NCBI GenBank assembly: GCA_025774805.1
Contig: JALGZR010000023.1
Location: 35,154-99,153, forward strand
Length of the DNA stretch: 64,000 nucleotides
Direction: 5' to 3'
Source: a bacterium
GTDB lineage: Bacteria > ARS69
Positions 45,181-54,027 of the stretch are shown one piece after another (within the stretch, counting starts at the first letter, position 1; every line of letters starts with the position of its first letter). The position numbers and the translations under genes are program-made. Below the pieces are notes generated by a model. That model saw only the letters and a program-made list of their open reading frames with translations. It had not been told where the DNA came from and ran no database searches.

Positions 45181-45966
45181 ATGCGGCACGAGAGAGTCCT
45201 CTGCGCCTGCCTGGTGGCGGTTCTGACGGGGATTGCGGATTCGATGAACGAGGCGACCGCCGACGAGCGTCTCTTCACGTACTCCTACGAACCCAAGGTG
45301 CTCCCGAAGGGTGCCATCGAATTCGAGCAATGGGCGACCATGCGAAACGGTCACGAGAGCTCCCTGTTCACACGATGGGACATTCGTACGGAGTTCGAGG
45401 CGGGCCTGACCGACCGACTGACGACGGCCCTCTACATGAACTGGACGAACAAGTGGGAGCCCGACAAGGGTACCGATGTGACGAACTTCAGTGGGGTGTC
45501 GTCCGAGTGGAAGTACAAGGTGTGGGATCCGACGGCCGACCCGATCGGTGTATTGCTGTATGGTGAGTTCAGCGTCGATCGACGCGAGTGGGAAGGGGAG
45601 GCGAAGCTCGTCCTCGGCAGAAACATCGGACCTTTCGTGCTGGCCGCGAATGCAGTCTTCGAGAACGAGTGGAAAACGAAAGTCGACCCTGCGGATCCCA
45701 GTGAGTCGGATACCGAGACGGAACAGGTGTTCGAGACCACGGCCGGGGCCTCTCGGCGTTTCGGCGACGTTGCCCTCGGAATGGAAGCGCGGTCTCATAC
45801 CAAGTACGAGGACGGTGAATCACATCACGCCTTCTTCGTCGGCCCCGTGCTGCATGCCAGTTCGGAGCGCTGGTGGGCATCGGCGACCGTTCTGGTTCAG
45901 ACGACCGACGATCTCGAGGAGCACGAGCGCACGGAGACGCGTCTCATTCTCGGAATTCACCTGTGA
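45181..45966 (+). CDS. Outer-membrane beta-barrel protein
   Basis: A 261-residue exported protein with a signal peptide (residues ~1-27). It then consists of alternating amphipathic strands such as ALYMNWTNKWEPD, VLLYGEFSVDRREWEGEAKLVLGR and WWASATVLVQTTDDLEEHERTETRLILGIHL, ending in a strand with a terminal hydrophobic residue, as expected of an outer-membrane barrel of 10-12 strands. I cannot name the family with certainty. The gene overlaps the cytochrome lipoprotein by 4 bp (GTGA), so they are probably made together. Confidence 0.75.
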   Translation: MRHERVLCACLVAVLTGIADSMNEATADERLFTYSYEPKVLPKGAIEFEQWATMRNGHESSLFTRWDIRTEFEAGLTDRLTTALYMNWTNKWEPDKGTDVTNFSGVSSEWKYKVWDPTADPIGVLLYGEFSVDRREWEGEAKLVLGRNIGPFVLAANAVFENEWKTKVDPADPSESDTETEQVFETTAGASRRFGDVALGMEARSHTKYEDGESHHAFFVGPVLHASSERWWASATVLVQTTDDLEEHERTETRLILGIHL

Positions 45967-46274
45967 TCCGCCGGTGGTTTTCGGGCGCGGCGTGGATTCT
46001 GGCACTGGGCTGCGCGGGCAGCCTCCCGCAGGTCACCGTCGAAGATGCGGAGGGGACCGGGATCCCCTTGGGGGACCTGAGAGCAGGGAGGGAACGGTAC
46101 GTCGCCAAGTGCAGCGGCTGCCACGAGCTTCATCCTCCCGGGGCGTACGACGACGCCCGGTGGGCTCGGGAGGTGGAGGCCATGGCGGAGCGCGTACGCT
46201 TGGAAGACCAGGACCGTCGGGCGATTCTCCTGTATCTTCAATCGATGAACGCGGATACGATTGGCAACGGATGA
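45963..46274 (+). CDS. Monohaem c-type cytochrome lipoprotein
   Basis: A 103-residue protein starting at GTG 45963. The N-terminus is a lipoprotein signal with lipobox-like ALGC (WILALGCAGS). One haem c motif, CSGCH, is at about residues 45-49 (RERYVAKCSGCHELH), and the C-terminal helix is RAILLYLQSMNAD. It should be anchored to a membrane and transfer electrons in the periplasm. A longer frame upstream overlaps the barrel gene and is not needed. It sits between an outer-membrane barrel and a metal exporter. Confidence 0.8.
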   Translation: MIRRWFSGAAWILALGCAGSLPQVTVEDAEGTGIPLGDLRAGRERYVAKCSGCHELHPPGAYDDARWAREVEAMAERVRLEDQDRRAILLYLQSMNADTIGNG

Positions 46275-46287
46275 ATGAAGTGAGTGG

Positions 46288-47268
46288 ATGTCCGCCGCGT
46301 ACCGCCGTTCCCAACGAGACTGCACACGAATGAGGTCCCACGCAATAGGGCTCAAGGTCTCCGGTGTGAGTCTCGGGCTGAATCTGGTCCTGGCCGTCAT
46401 CAAGATCACGGCGGGGATCATCGGGAATGCCTACGCTCTCGTCGCGGATGGGATCGAGTCCACGATCGACGTGATCTCGTCGTTGATCGTCTGGAGCGGC
46501 CTCCGCATTTCCACCCGGCCACCCGACACGTCGCACCCTTACGGACACGGCAAGGCGGAATCCATCGCCGCCGTGGTCGTCGCCCTGATGCTGCTCGGGG
46601 CCGGGATACTGATCGCGGTTCAGAGCGTCCGGGAAATCCTCACTCCGCATCACGCACCCGCGTGGTACACGCTGGTCGTACTTGTCGGCGTGGTGGTGCT
46701 CAAAGAGGGCATGTTCCGGTACGTCCACCAGGCCGGGGAAGAGCTCAACAGCGGGGCGCTCCGGGGTGACGCTTGGCATCACCGGTCGGATGCCATCACG
46801 TCCGCGGCCGCCTTCGTCGGAATCAGCATTGCGCTGATCGGCGGGCCAGGATACGAGGAGGCGGATGACTGGGCGGCGCTCGCGGCGTGTGTCGTCATCC
46901 TGTTCAACGCGACACGACTCCTGATTCCGGCCTTCAACGAAGTGATGGATGCGTCGGTTCCGGTCGCGATCGAGACCAGGCTCCGGGAGTTGGCCGAGAC
47001 CGTGGCGGGCGTCGACACCGTGGAAAAGTGCCGGGTGCGGAAGAGCGGGACGGGACTCCTGATGGACATCCACATCCAGGTCGACGGAAGCATGACCGTA
47101 CGGGAGGGCCACGAGATCGCCCACCGGGCCAAGGATCGAATCCTCGCGGGAGATCTCGGCGTCGTCGATGTCCTAGTCCACATCGAGCCGGCCCCGGCGG
47201 GGCGGTCGCGTCGGAGTAGAGCTCCTGAGGACCCCTCTCGATCGGTCTCTCCCTCCGAAACACCTTGA
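46288..47268 (+). CDS. Cation diffusion facilitator (CDF) family metal exporter
   Basis: A 326-residue CDF transporter with six membrane helices and a C-terminal cytoplasmic metallochaperone-like domain (~215-310). The metal-site motifs appear in NAYALVADGIESTIDV (helix II), YGHGKAESIAA and HHRSDAITSAAA (helix V, HxxxD). CDF proteins exchange Zn, Fe, Co or Mn for protons. The last ~20 residues are an unrelated charged tail. Start 46288 is used, but ATG 46330 is equally possible. The gene follows the cytochrome lipoprotein by 13 bases. Confidence 0.93.
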   Translation: MSAAYRRSQRDCTRMRSHAIGLKVSGVSLGLNLVLAVIKITAGIIGNAYALVADGIESTIDVISSLIVWSGLRISTRPPDTSHPYGHGKAESIAAVVVALMLLGAGILIAVQSVREILTPHHAPAWYTLVVLVGVVVLKEGMFRYVHQAGEELNSGALRGDAWHHRSDAITSAAAFVGISIALIGGPGYEEADDWAALAACVVILFNATRLLIPAFNEVMDASVPVAIETRLRELAETVAGVDTVEKCRVRKSGTGLLMDIHIQVDGSMTVREGHEIAHRAKDRILAGDLGVVDVLVHIEPAPAGRSRRSRAPEDPSRSVSPSETP

Positions 47269-47280
47269 CCCGTCCTGAGC

Positions 47281-47315
47281 CCGTGTCGAAGGGGTTTTCA
47301 ATAAGCTCGACATGG
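47281..47315. terminator. Stem-loop after the CDF gene
   Basis: CCGTGTCGA (47281-47289) can pair with TCGACATGG (47307-47315) with one G-T pair, enclosing a 17-base loop. There is no T run after it, so it is a weak terminator candidate or part of a dispersed intergenic repeat. Confidence 0.3.
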
Positions 47316-47483
47316 CGCGTCGCGGAGCGTCACTCCGTGCGTATTTCTCGTCACCAGGCGACGTCTGTTCCGTCATAGCCATTGGGGAGTCTACGCCCGG
47401 CGGTTGGGCCTCCTTCTCCACGTTCGTCTGCCCGGGCTCACCTCGCGGAGTGAACCGATCAGAGTGCACGGAAGGAGGTGTTC

Positions 47484-48626
47484 ATGCACGTTCGCGGGTG
47501 GCTTCTCGGGGGTGCAATCTGCACCGCCCTTCTGACGGGGGCCGTGGAGGCGACGCCCCGCTATTCGATGATGGTCGGCCAGAGGTGCAATCTCTGCCAC
47601 CAAAACCCCACGGGCGGAGGCCAGAGAGATCCGTACGCCAGCGAGTATCTGGTCGGTAGTGGGCTCGCCATGCAACTCGGGGCCGGCGGCGACGCGGGTT
47701 CGGGTTCCGAGATCGGCGACGATCTCGTCGTGGGCGCGGATCTACGGACGATCTGGTTGAACCGGGACGATCGAGATACGGGCAACAACTTCCGGCAAAT
47801 GCAGGGATCGATCTACCTGACACTCCGCCTGGACGATCCACGCTACTCGATCTACGTGCAGGAGGAGCTCGGCCAGCGAAACGAGGCTTTCGAGATCTGG
47901 GGGATGGGCTACGTGCTTCCGGCGAACGGGTACGTGAAGGTCGGCAGGTTCGTGCCCGCGTTCGGATGGAAGCTCCCGGATCACCGGGTGTTCTCCCGTC
48001 GGGATTTCGTGTTCCTGCCGGCGTTCCCGCCCCACAGTGACACCGGGATCGAGATCGGGCTCCACCCGGGAAACTTCGCGATCGAGGGTTCCGTCCTGAA
48101 CGGCCAGTTTCAGTCGATCCTCGATAGAGACGACGACCTGGCATTCACTGGTCGCGGCTCGTGGCGCTGGACCAGGGAACCGTTCCATCTGGTCGTGGGT
48201 GGCTCCTGGTACGGTCGGGACGGAGAGGGGGAGGATCTGGATGCCGGCGGTCCGTTCGCCGGCGCACGCTGGGGTCCGCTCGTATGGCTCGGCGAACTCG
48301 ACTGGACCCGGAGAGAGCCAGTCGGGGACCGCGTGACGAAGGGGTTCGTCACCACTCAGGAGCTCACGCTGAACATCGTCCAAGGGTTGAACTTGGTCGG
48401 GACCTGGGACTTCTTCGATCCGGATCTGGACCTCAAGACGGGATCCGTGACCCGGATCGGAGCGGGGCTGGATGCCCTCGTCTATCCGTTCCTCCAGGTC
48501 GCGGGAAAGGTGAACGTCTTCATCGTGGAGGATGGAGACGGGATCGACGACGCTCTGGAACCGAGTCCCGAGATTCGAGCGGACGACTTCGTGCAGACCC
48601 AGCTGCAGATCCACTTCCTTTACTGA
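47484..48626 (+). CDS. Porin-like outer-membrane protein with an N-terminal haem c motif
   Basis: About 380 residues with a signal peptide (MHVRGWLLGGAICTALLTGA). The mature N-terminus carries GQRCNLCHQNPTGGG, a single CxxCH haem c site, followed by DPYASEYLV. The rest is a series of amphipathic strands (IYVQEELGQRNEAFEIWGMG, GGSWYGRDGEGEDLD, TQLQIHFLY) suggestive of an outer-membrane barrel. A barrel with a built-in cytochrome could pass electrons across the outer membrane. ATG 47484 is used because the ribosome-binding site AAGGAGGT (47472-47479) precedes it. Confidence 0.75.
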   Translation: MHVRGWLLGGAICTALLTGAVEATPRYSMMVGQRCNLCHQNPTGGGQRDPYASEYLVGSGLAMQLGAGGDAGSGSEIGDDLVVGADLRTIWLNRDDRDTGNNFRQMQGSIYLTLRLDDPRYSIYVQEELGQRNEAFEIWGMGYVLPANGYVKVGRFVPAFGWKLPDHRVFSRRDFVFLPAFPPHSDTGIEIGLHPGNFAIEGSVLNGQFQSILDRDDDLAFTGRGSWRWTREPFHLVVGGSWYGRDGEGEDLDAGGPFAGARWGPLVWLGELDWTRREPVGDRVTKGFVTTQELTLNIVQGLNLVGTWDFFDPDLDLKTGSVTRIGAGLDALVYPFLQVAGKVNVFIVEDGDGIDDALEPSPEIRADDFVQTQLQIHFLY

Positions 48627-48649
48627 CCCCCCGGAAAGTGAGGTCCTCG

Positions 48650-49351
48650 GTGCGTTGCCCGATCATCCTGTGCGCTGCCTCGGTGTTGGCCGCTGACCCC
48701 TCGGGCGCGTCCCGTTTCGAGGTCGGGCCCGAAAGCGGCGACAACCGCGTGGTCTTCGTGTCGAAGGCCCCGCTGGAGAGTTTCGAAGGAAAGACGGCGC
48801 GGGTGATCGGCTCCGTCGTTCTCGATCCCGCCACCATCGGTGAGGCGCTCGAGATCCGAGTGCAGGTGGCCATGGCGAGTCTGGACACGGGCATCGGTCT
48901 CCGGAACCGCCACATGCGTGAGAATCATCTCCACACCGATCGCTTTCCGCATGCGACGTTTACCGGGGGAGAAGTTTTGCACGGGGCGGGAGTCGATCTC
49001 CGCGACGGACGGCCCCATGAAGTCCTGTTGAGAGGTCAGATGGAGCTGCACGGTGTCAGGCGAGCGATCGAGGTGCCCCTCCGCCTCACCTATCGGGACG
49101 AGGGACCAGGTCGGCTCCAACTCTGGAGCGAGTTCGAGATCTCGCTGTCCGACTACGAGATTCCGAGACCGAGATTCCTAATGCTCAAGCTAGGTGAAGT
49201 GCAAAAGGTGAGGGTGGACCTCACGGCCGTACCCGTGTCGCGCGTCGGTACGGGCGGTCGCGCGGTTCCTTCGCATCGCCCCGTCCGGTGTATCCGGGCC
49301 GGCCTCACCGGCCCGCGAGACACACCTTTCCCGGGACACCGGCGTATCTGA
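48650..49351 (+). CDS. YceI family periplasmic protein
   Basis: About 233 residues: a signal peptide (RCPIILCAASVLAA) followed by the YceI lipocalin-like barrel (RFEVGPESGDNRVVFVSKAP, HMRENHLHTDRFPHATFTG, LHGVRRAIEVPLRL). YceI proteins bind long isoprenoids such as polyprenyl compounds or quinones. The domain ends near residue 200 and the last ~35 residues are unlike the family. GTG 48650, after GTGAGGT, is the best start; an earlier GTG is at 48638. It lies 23 bases after the haem porin gene. Confidence 0.88.
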   Translation: MRCPIILCAASVLAADPSGASRFEVGPESGDNRVVFVSKAPLESFEGKTARVIGSVVLDPATIGEALEIRVQVAMASLDTGIGLRNRHMRENHLHTDRFPHATFTGGEVLHGAGVDLRDGRPHEVLLRGQMELHGVRRAIEVPLRLTYRDEGPGRLQLWSEFEISLSDYEIPRPRFLMLKLGEVQKVRVDLTAVPVSRVGTGGRAVPSHRPVRCIRAGLTGPRDTPFPGHRRI

Positions 49352-49480
49352 ATCGGCCTCCGGTCGTCCGTGAAGACACGAGCCGGGAGGGCGAAGAATC
49401 GGCCGCCTGCTCTGAACGAACGTGGGCGTCGACAGCGTCCCGGGACACCCCCTCGGAATCTGGAAAGGAGCCCCAGAGGC

Positions 49481-50707
49481 ATGACACGAATCCTCGCGCT
49501 CGCGCTCTCCCTGACCTTGGTGAGTGGGGCGGCGGCGCAGACTTGGATGCCACAGAACAGCGGAACCTCGAACTTGCTCGAAGCAGTTTGGTTCACGAAT
49601 CAACAGGACGGCTGGATCGTGGGTGACGCCGGAACTTCACTGTTCACCAACGATGGTGGCGGGACTTGGACCGGCATCGTGCTCACGGCGGATGACCTGG
49701 GTGACGTGTCGTTTCGCGACGCGTCCACGGGTCTGATCGTCGGGGACAACGGAATCGTGTTTCGGACGGTGAACGGGGGAATCACATGGGTTCCCGTCGC
49801 CAGTGGCACGGGAAACAACCTTCTCAATGTTGCGTTCGGGGGCCCAGGTCTCGCGCACGCCTCGGGACGCGACGGGACGATCCTGCGCTCGACCGACGAC
49901 GGCGCGACCTGGAGTCTTGTCGAGACGGGGGCGACGCGCTACCGCAGCACCGCGGCGCAGGGCATGAGAGCCTGGCACGTCGGCGACGGCGGGGCGATCC
50001 GGGCGACGGCGGACGGAGGGTCGACCTGGGCCGATCAGACCAGCGGCACGACGAACGACCTGCACGGTGTGCACTTCGTCTCCACGACCGAGGGTTGGAT
50101 CGCGGGACAGAACAACACACTCCTCTACACCAACGACGGGGGGGCGACCTGGGTCCCGCGAAACGCAGGCGTCTTGGTAGGTTTGGACGACGTGTTCTTC
50201 GTGAGCTCGACTCTCGGGTGGGTGATCGGCGACGCGGGCACAATCCTTCGATCCACCGACGGGGGGCTCAGCTGGCTGCCCGAGGCCAGCGGAACGAACG
50301 TGGCGCTCAACGGCATGTACTTCGCCGGCTCCGCGCGGGGCTGGGTCGTCGGAGACCAGGGGACCGTGCTCGTCCGAATCGACCCCACCGCCGTCGAACC
50401 GATCGCCGGAGACGCGACGCGCGGGGAGGCCGAGCTTCTGGGAAACGTGCCCAATCCCTTCCGCCCGTCGACCCGGATTCGCTACTCCCTTCCGAACTCC
50501 ATCGACTCGCGAGTGGTGTTGAGCGTGCACGACACCGGGGGTCGCCTGGTGCGAACCCTCGTGGATGGTCCGCAGCCCGGCGGCACGCATGCGGCGACGT
50601 GGGACGGGCGGGACGAGTCCGGGTCGCCCGCCGCCAGCGGGGTGTACTTCTACCGACTGTCGTGGGACGGACAGAGTCGAGTCGGGAGAATGGTACTCAT
50701 CCGTTGA
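49481..50707 (+). CDS. Secreted YCF48/BNR-like propeller protein with FlgD-like tail
   Basis: A 408-residue protein with a signal peptide (RILALALSLTLVSGAAAQ). Repeated blades with the pattern WIVGDAGTSLFTNDGGGTW, GRDGTILRSTDDGATW and GWVVGDQGTVLVRI (~20-310) match the YCF48/BNR-type propeller. The last ~90 residues are a FlgD-like domain (GSPAASGVYFYRLSWDG...RMVLIR). It is predicted to be exported to or beyond the outer membrane. ATG 49481 gives the signal peptide; the open frame is longer upstream. Confidence 0.87.
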   Translation: MTRILALALSLTLVSGAAAQTWMPQNSGTSNLLEAVWFTNQQDGWIVGDAGTSLFTNDGGGTWTGIVLTADDLGDVSFRDASTGLIVGDNGIVFRTVNGGITWVPVASGTGNNLLNVAFGGPGLAHASGRDGTILRSTDDGATWSLVETGATRYRSTAAQGMRAWHVGDGGAIRATADGGSTWADQTSGTTNDLHGVHFVSTTEGWIAGQNNTLLYTNDGGATWVPRNAGVLVGLDDVFFVSSTLGWVIGDAGTILRSTDGGLSWLPEASGTNVALNGMYFAGSARGWVVGDQGTVLVRIDPTAVEPIAGDATRGEAELLGNVPNPFRPSTRIRYSLPNSIDSRVVLSVHDTGGRLVRTLVDGPQPGGTHAATWDGRDESGSPAASGVYFYRLSWDGQSRVGRMVLIR

Positions 50708-51324
50708 GCAGGGAAGTGAAAGATGACGCGTGCGGCGACTGGCCGCGCACGCGCTCGAGGCGAGGGCTGCGACCGTGGTCCTCGCCTTTCGACGCCCGGT
50801 GCCGCTGCACCCCCAAGCGTCGTGACTCGGCCGCGGTGTGGGACAAACCGGTGGGAATCCCCATGGGAGTTCCGTGGCGGGCGGCCCGCGAGACGGGGGG
50901 GAGTAATCGATCATCGAGTGGACGGGTGACAAACGGAATGAATTCCGAACCACCGCTCGGCCAGTGCCGAAGAGCAACGATCACAGAAGAAATGGGAGAA
51001 GGGCCCGGCCCCGTTCCGGTTGTCGATCCCGGATGTCCCTCCGGTATCTCCAGTTCGGAGGTCGGGACCGGGCGGCGGAGACGTCCAACCCTAGGCATGG
51101 ATCGAATCGTCTCGTTTGAGGTCGGGACATCGCGGGCACCACCCTGCGGGATTTCGTGACCGGGGACCGACCTCTTGCCCCACGGACGAAAGTTCGTGGC
51201 CGCTGATACGTCTGGGCCCCGGTTTCGTATCACGAGTACTCCCCGACCGTCTGTCGGGAGCATGACGATCCCCGACCTCCCGATGCGGGAGGCCTCCCCA
51301 ACATGAACCCTGGGAAAGACGCCC
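50708..51324. other. Long intergenic region before the CHRD gene
   Basis: About 620 bases. Open frames in this stretch are continuations of off-frame reading from the flanking gene and show no protein features. The sequence near 51200-51245 (GATACG and TTTCGTATCACGAG) could hold a promoter for the CHRD gene, but the boxes are weak. No RNA gene or repeat was recognised. Confidence 0.4.
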
Positions 51325-52407
51325 ATGACACACCCTCGACTCGTGGCCCTGACGGCTTCCGCCTCCCTCTTCCTCGCTCATCCGGCCTTCGGAATGGCGC
51401 ATCTCCGGGCCGTGATGGACGGATCGCAAGAGGTTCCGCCCTCCGGTTCGCCCGCGGTCGGCCTCGGACAGACCCTGATCGACACCAACACGAACACCCT
51501 CTTCTATCACATCTCCTATTCCGGACTCGTCGGAACCGAGACGGCGGCGCACATTCATGGATTCTCGCCCCCCGGAGTCAACTCGGGCGTCGTGCACACG
51601 CTTCCGGCGGGGAACCCCAAAGTCGGCGCATGGGTCTACACCAATGCTCAAGAGGCGAGCATTCTCGCCGGCCTCACGTACATCAACATTCACACCACCG
51701 CGAACCCGGGGGGCGAGATCCGCGGCCAGATCCTGGTGGATCCATCCACCGACCTGGTGGCTCTCATCGATCCGGGACAGGAGGTCCCCCCGAACCCTCC
51801 CGGCGGTCTGGGTATCGGGGTCTTCGACATCGACACGGCGGCGAACACGCTCGCCTACGACATCCGATTCGGAAATCTCACCGGAACCGAGACCGCCGCC
51901 CACATCCACGGCCCGGCACCTCCGGGGGTCAACGCAGGCGTTCTTCACGGTCTCGGAACAGGGAGTCCGAAGATCGGCGTGTGGAACTACCTGCCCGCCG
52001 AAGAGCCTCACATTCTCGGAGGATTGACCTATGTCAACATCCACACCACGTTTGACGCCGGCGGTGAGATTCGTGGACAGATCCTGGGGTCGAGCCCGAC
52101 CGTAGGAGTGAGCGAACTCCCCCCCAGGGCGGACGCTCTCGGGCTGCATGCGGTTCCGAATCCGGTGCGTGAGGGGTCGACCGTGCTGTTCTACCGTGTG
52201 CCGGTCGCCGGAAAGATCGAGGTGACGATTCACGACGTCCACGGGCGAGTCGTCCGGCGGCTCCTCGAGCGCTCGACCGAGACCTCCGGCACTCTGGCCT
52301 GGGACCTTCGGCAAGACGGGGGAACCCGGGTCGGTGCGGGAGTCTACTTCGCCAAGCTGCGGAGCGCGGAAGGGGAGAAGGTCACTCGCATCACCGTTCT
52401 CCACTAA
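51325..52407 (+). CDS. Secreted protein with two CHRD domains and FlgD-like tail
   Basis: A 360-residue exported protein. The signal peptide (ALTASASLFLAHPAFG) is followed by two tandem CHRD domains, residues ~26-145 and ~146-265, each with the hallmark AAHIHG and a closing NIHTT...GGEIRGQI. The tail (~275-360) is a FlgD-like domain ending KVTRITVLH. CHRD domains occur in chordin and in bacterial surface proteins; the function is unknown, and the conserved histidines suggest metal binding. ATG 51325 is used. Confidence 0.92.
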   Translation: MTHPRLVALTASASLFLAHPAFGMAHLRAVMDGSQEVPPSGSPAVGLGQTLIDTNTNTLFYHISYSGLVGTETAAHIHGFSPPGVNSGVVHTLPAGNPKVGAWVYTNAQEASILAGLTYINIHTTANPGGEIRGQILVDPSTDLVALIDPGQEVPPNPPGGLGIGVFDIDTAANTLAYDIRFGNLTGTETAAHIHGPAPPGVNAGVLHGLGTGSPKIGVWNYLPAEEPHILGGLTYVNIHTTFDAGGEIRGQILGSSPTVGVSELPPRADALGLHAVPNPVREGSTVLFYRVPVAGKIEVTIHDVHGRVVRRLLERSTETSGTLAWDLRQDGGTRVGAGVYFAKLRSAEGEKVTRITVLH

Positions 52408-52424
52408 CGGTGGGAGAAGTCCGA

Positions 52425-53177
52425 ATGGTCCGTTCCCCTTCGAACTCGAGCCGTGGCCGGGGGAGGCTCTTGCCCCCGGCCGCGCTCTTCGCGGGCCCAC
52501 TGCTCGCGGGTCTCGCCCTCGCCATCGTTCCCGGATGCACGGATCGGGGAGGGACGGCTCCGATCGGCCTGCAGGATGCGGGTTCGTCCGGGGACGATGA
52601 CGGGGGCGGGGACCGTGGTCCGATTCCCACGATCGAGGAGATCGTTCCCGCTCGCACGGTCGTCGGGGATACCGTCGTCGTCGTCGGTCGGGATTTCGGA
52701 GACGGACAGGGGTCCTCCCTCGTCTTCTCCACCTCTTCCCGGTCGATGAGCTCGGAGGCCGAGATCCTGAGCTGGTCCGCGGCCGAGATCGTCGCGGTGG
52801 TCCCCCCGGACGCGGCCCGTGGTGAGGTGCGCGTCCGGGTCGAGAGTCGAGAGTCCCTGGGGAGGACGTTCGACGTCGCTCCGCGGGTCGTTTCGTACGC
52901 CGCGGACGTGACTCCGCTCTTCCAGGTCTTCGGCTGCGTTTCCTGCCACGGAGGAAGCGGGGGCTTGAGCGTGCTCCCGTATGAAGCCCTGATGAGCGGC
53001 AACTCCGCCAACGGCCCGGTGGTCATCCCCCGGCGGAGCGGTGCGAGCCTCCTTCTCGGGCGGCTTCTGCCGAGCACACCTACCTCCCTTCGCATGCCCC
53101 AGGGCGGGCCCTACCTCGATGCCCGGCAGATTCTCATCCTCGCCGACTGGATCGATCAGAATGCACGGAACAACTGA
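52425..53177 (+). CDS. Lipoprotein with IPT/TIG domain and C-terminal haem c domain
   Basis: About 250 residues. Signal peptide with lipobox-like IVPGC, an acidic/glycine linker (SSGDDDGGGDRG), an IPT/TIG immunoglobulin-like domain (IEEIVPARTVVGDTVVVVG, ~75-160), and a small cytochrome domain with CVSCH and a late methionine in LRMPQGG as candidate axial ligand, similar to the planctomycete-type PSCyt1 domain. It is probably an exported electron-transfer or surface protein. The start at ATG 52425 follows GGGAG. It lies directly after the CHRD gene. Confidence 0.8.
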   Translation: MVRSPSNSSRGRGRLLPPAALFAGPLLAGLALAIVPGCTDRGGTAPIGLQDAGSSGDDDGGGDRGPIPTIEEIVPARTVVGDTVVVVGRDFGDGQGSSLVFSTSSRSMSSEAEILSWSAAEIVAVVPPDAARGEVRVRVESRESLGRTFDVAPRVVSYAADVTPLFQVFGCVSCHGGSGGLSVLPYEALMSGNSANGPVVIPRRSGASLLLGRLLPSTPTSLRMPQGGPYLDARQILILADWIDQNARNN

Positions 53178-53239
53178 CGCCCCGAATGGGGTAATCTCGA
53201 CCGGCGCCGAGACCATTGGTGTCACTTCCCGGAGAAGCG

Positions 53240-53866
53240 GTGAAATCTCCCCGAGGGCGATCGGCGACGCCGGCCGTCACCGCCCGGCGCGGGCAGCTGG
53301 AGAGGCTCCCGGACGCGGAACTGGCCGACCTGTGCGCCGAAGGAAACCAGCGAGCCTGGGAGGCCTTCGTACGCCGCTATCGGCGGTTGATCTACGCGAT
53401 CCCGAACCGGGCCGGCCTGGACGAGAACGAGGTGGAAGAGGTCTTTCACCAGACCTTCGCCCGGCTTGCGGAGAGAATCACGACGATTCGGGAACGGGGC
53501 CGGATCCGCGCCTGGATCGTCACGACAGCGCGAAGACTCACGATCGACTGCATCCGAGGCCACCGGGATTCGCGAGAGACCGAGGTCCCGGAGGAGGTGT
53601 GGGAAGGATTCGCGGATTCTGGTGAATCCGCCCTGGAGTCCCTGGAACGACTCGAAAAGCAGCACGCCGTCCGGCAAGCCATGCAGGGGATCGGGCCCCG
53701 TTGTCGTCGGTTGCTCTCCATGCTCTTCTACCATCGATCTCCCGAGCCGCCCTCGTACGAGATGATCAGCGAAGAGCTCCGGCTTCCGGTCGGCTCGATC
53801 GGGCCCACCCGAGCGCGCTGTCTCCGACGGCTGCGGGACGAATACGTCCGCATTCAGGCAGATTGA
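53240..53866 (+). CDS. ECF-type RNA polymerase sigma factor
   Basis: About 208 residues. Region 2 is RAWEAFVRRYRRLIYAIPNRAG, followed by VEEVFHQTFARLAE and RIRAWIVTTARRLTIDCIR. Region 4 contains SYEMISEELRLPVGSIGPTRARCLRRLRDEY, including the helix-turn-helix. This is the minimal sigma-70 (ECF) architecture that responds to an anti-sigma factor, here encoded downstream (54028). GTG 53240 is the start, with GGAG five bases ahead. It begins the sigma/anti-sigma/CHAT locus. Confidence 0.93.
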   Translation: MKSPRGRSATPAVTARRGQLERLPDAELADLCAEGNQRAWEAFVRRYRRLIYAIPNRAGLDENEVEEVFHQTFARLAERITTIRERGRIRAWIVTTARRLTIDCIRGHRDSRETEVPEEVWEGFADSGESALESLERLEKQHAVRQAMQGIGPRCRRLLSMLFYHRSPEPPSYEMISEELRLPVGSIGPTRARCLRRLRDEYVRIQAD

Positions 53867-54027
53867 GGCCGGAAGGGCCGATGCGATCCCCGAAGGGGGG
53901 CGGGGGCAAGGGCACAGGAGACGCGGGCGGGCCCCGAAACCGGCCCGGGGGGAGTCCCGTACAGTTTTCGCGAGGACGTATCTGACGGGAGACCATTCTG
54001 TCTGTCGGATCGGGAAAGGGGAGTGGA
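53867..54027. other. Spacer between sigma and anti-sigma genes
   Basis: A 161-base gap with no gene. A purine-rich stretch (GGAAAGGGGAGTGGA, around 54009-54024) ahead of ATG 54028 provides the ribosome-binding site. The region could hold an internal promoter recognised by the ECF factor, but I cannot identify the boxes. Confidence 0.35.
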
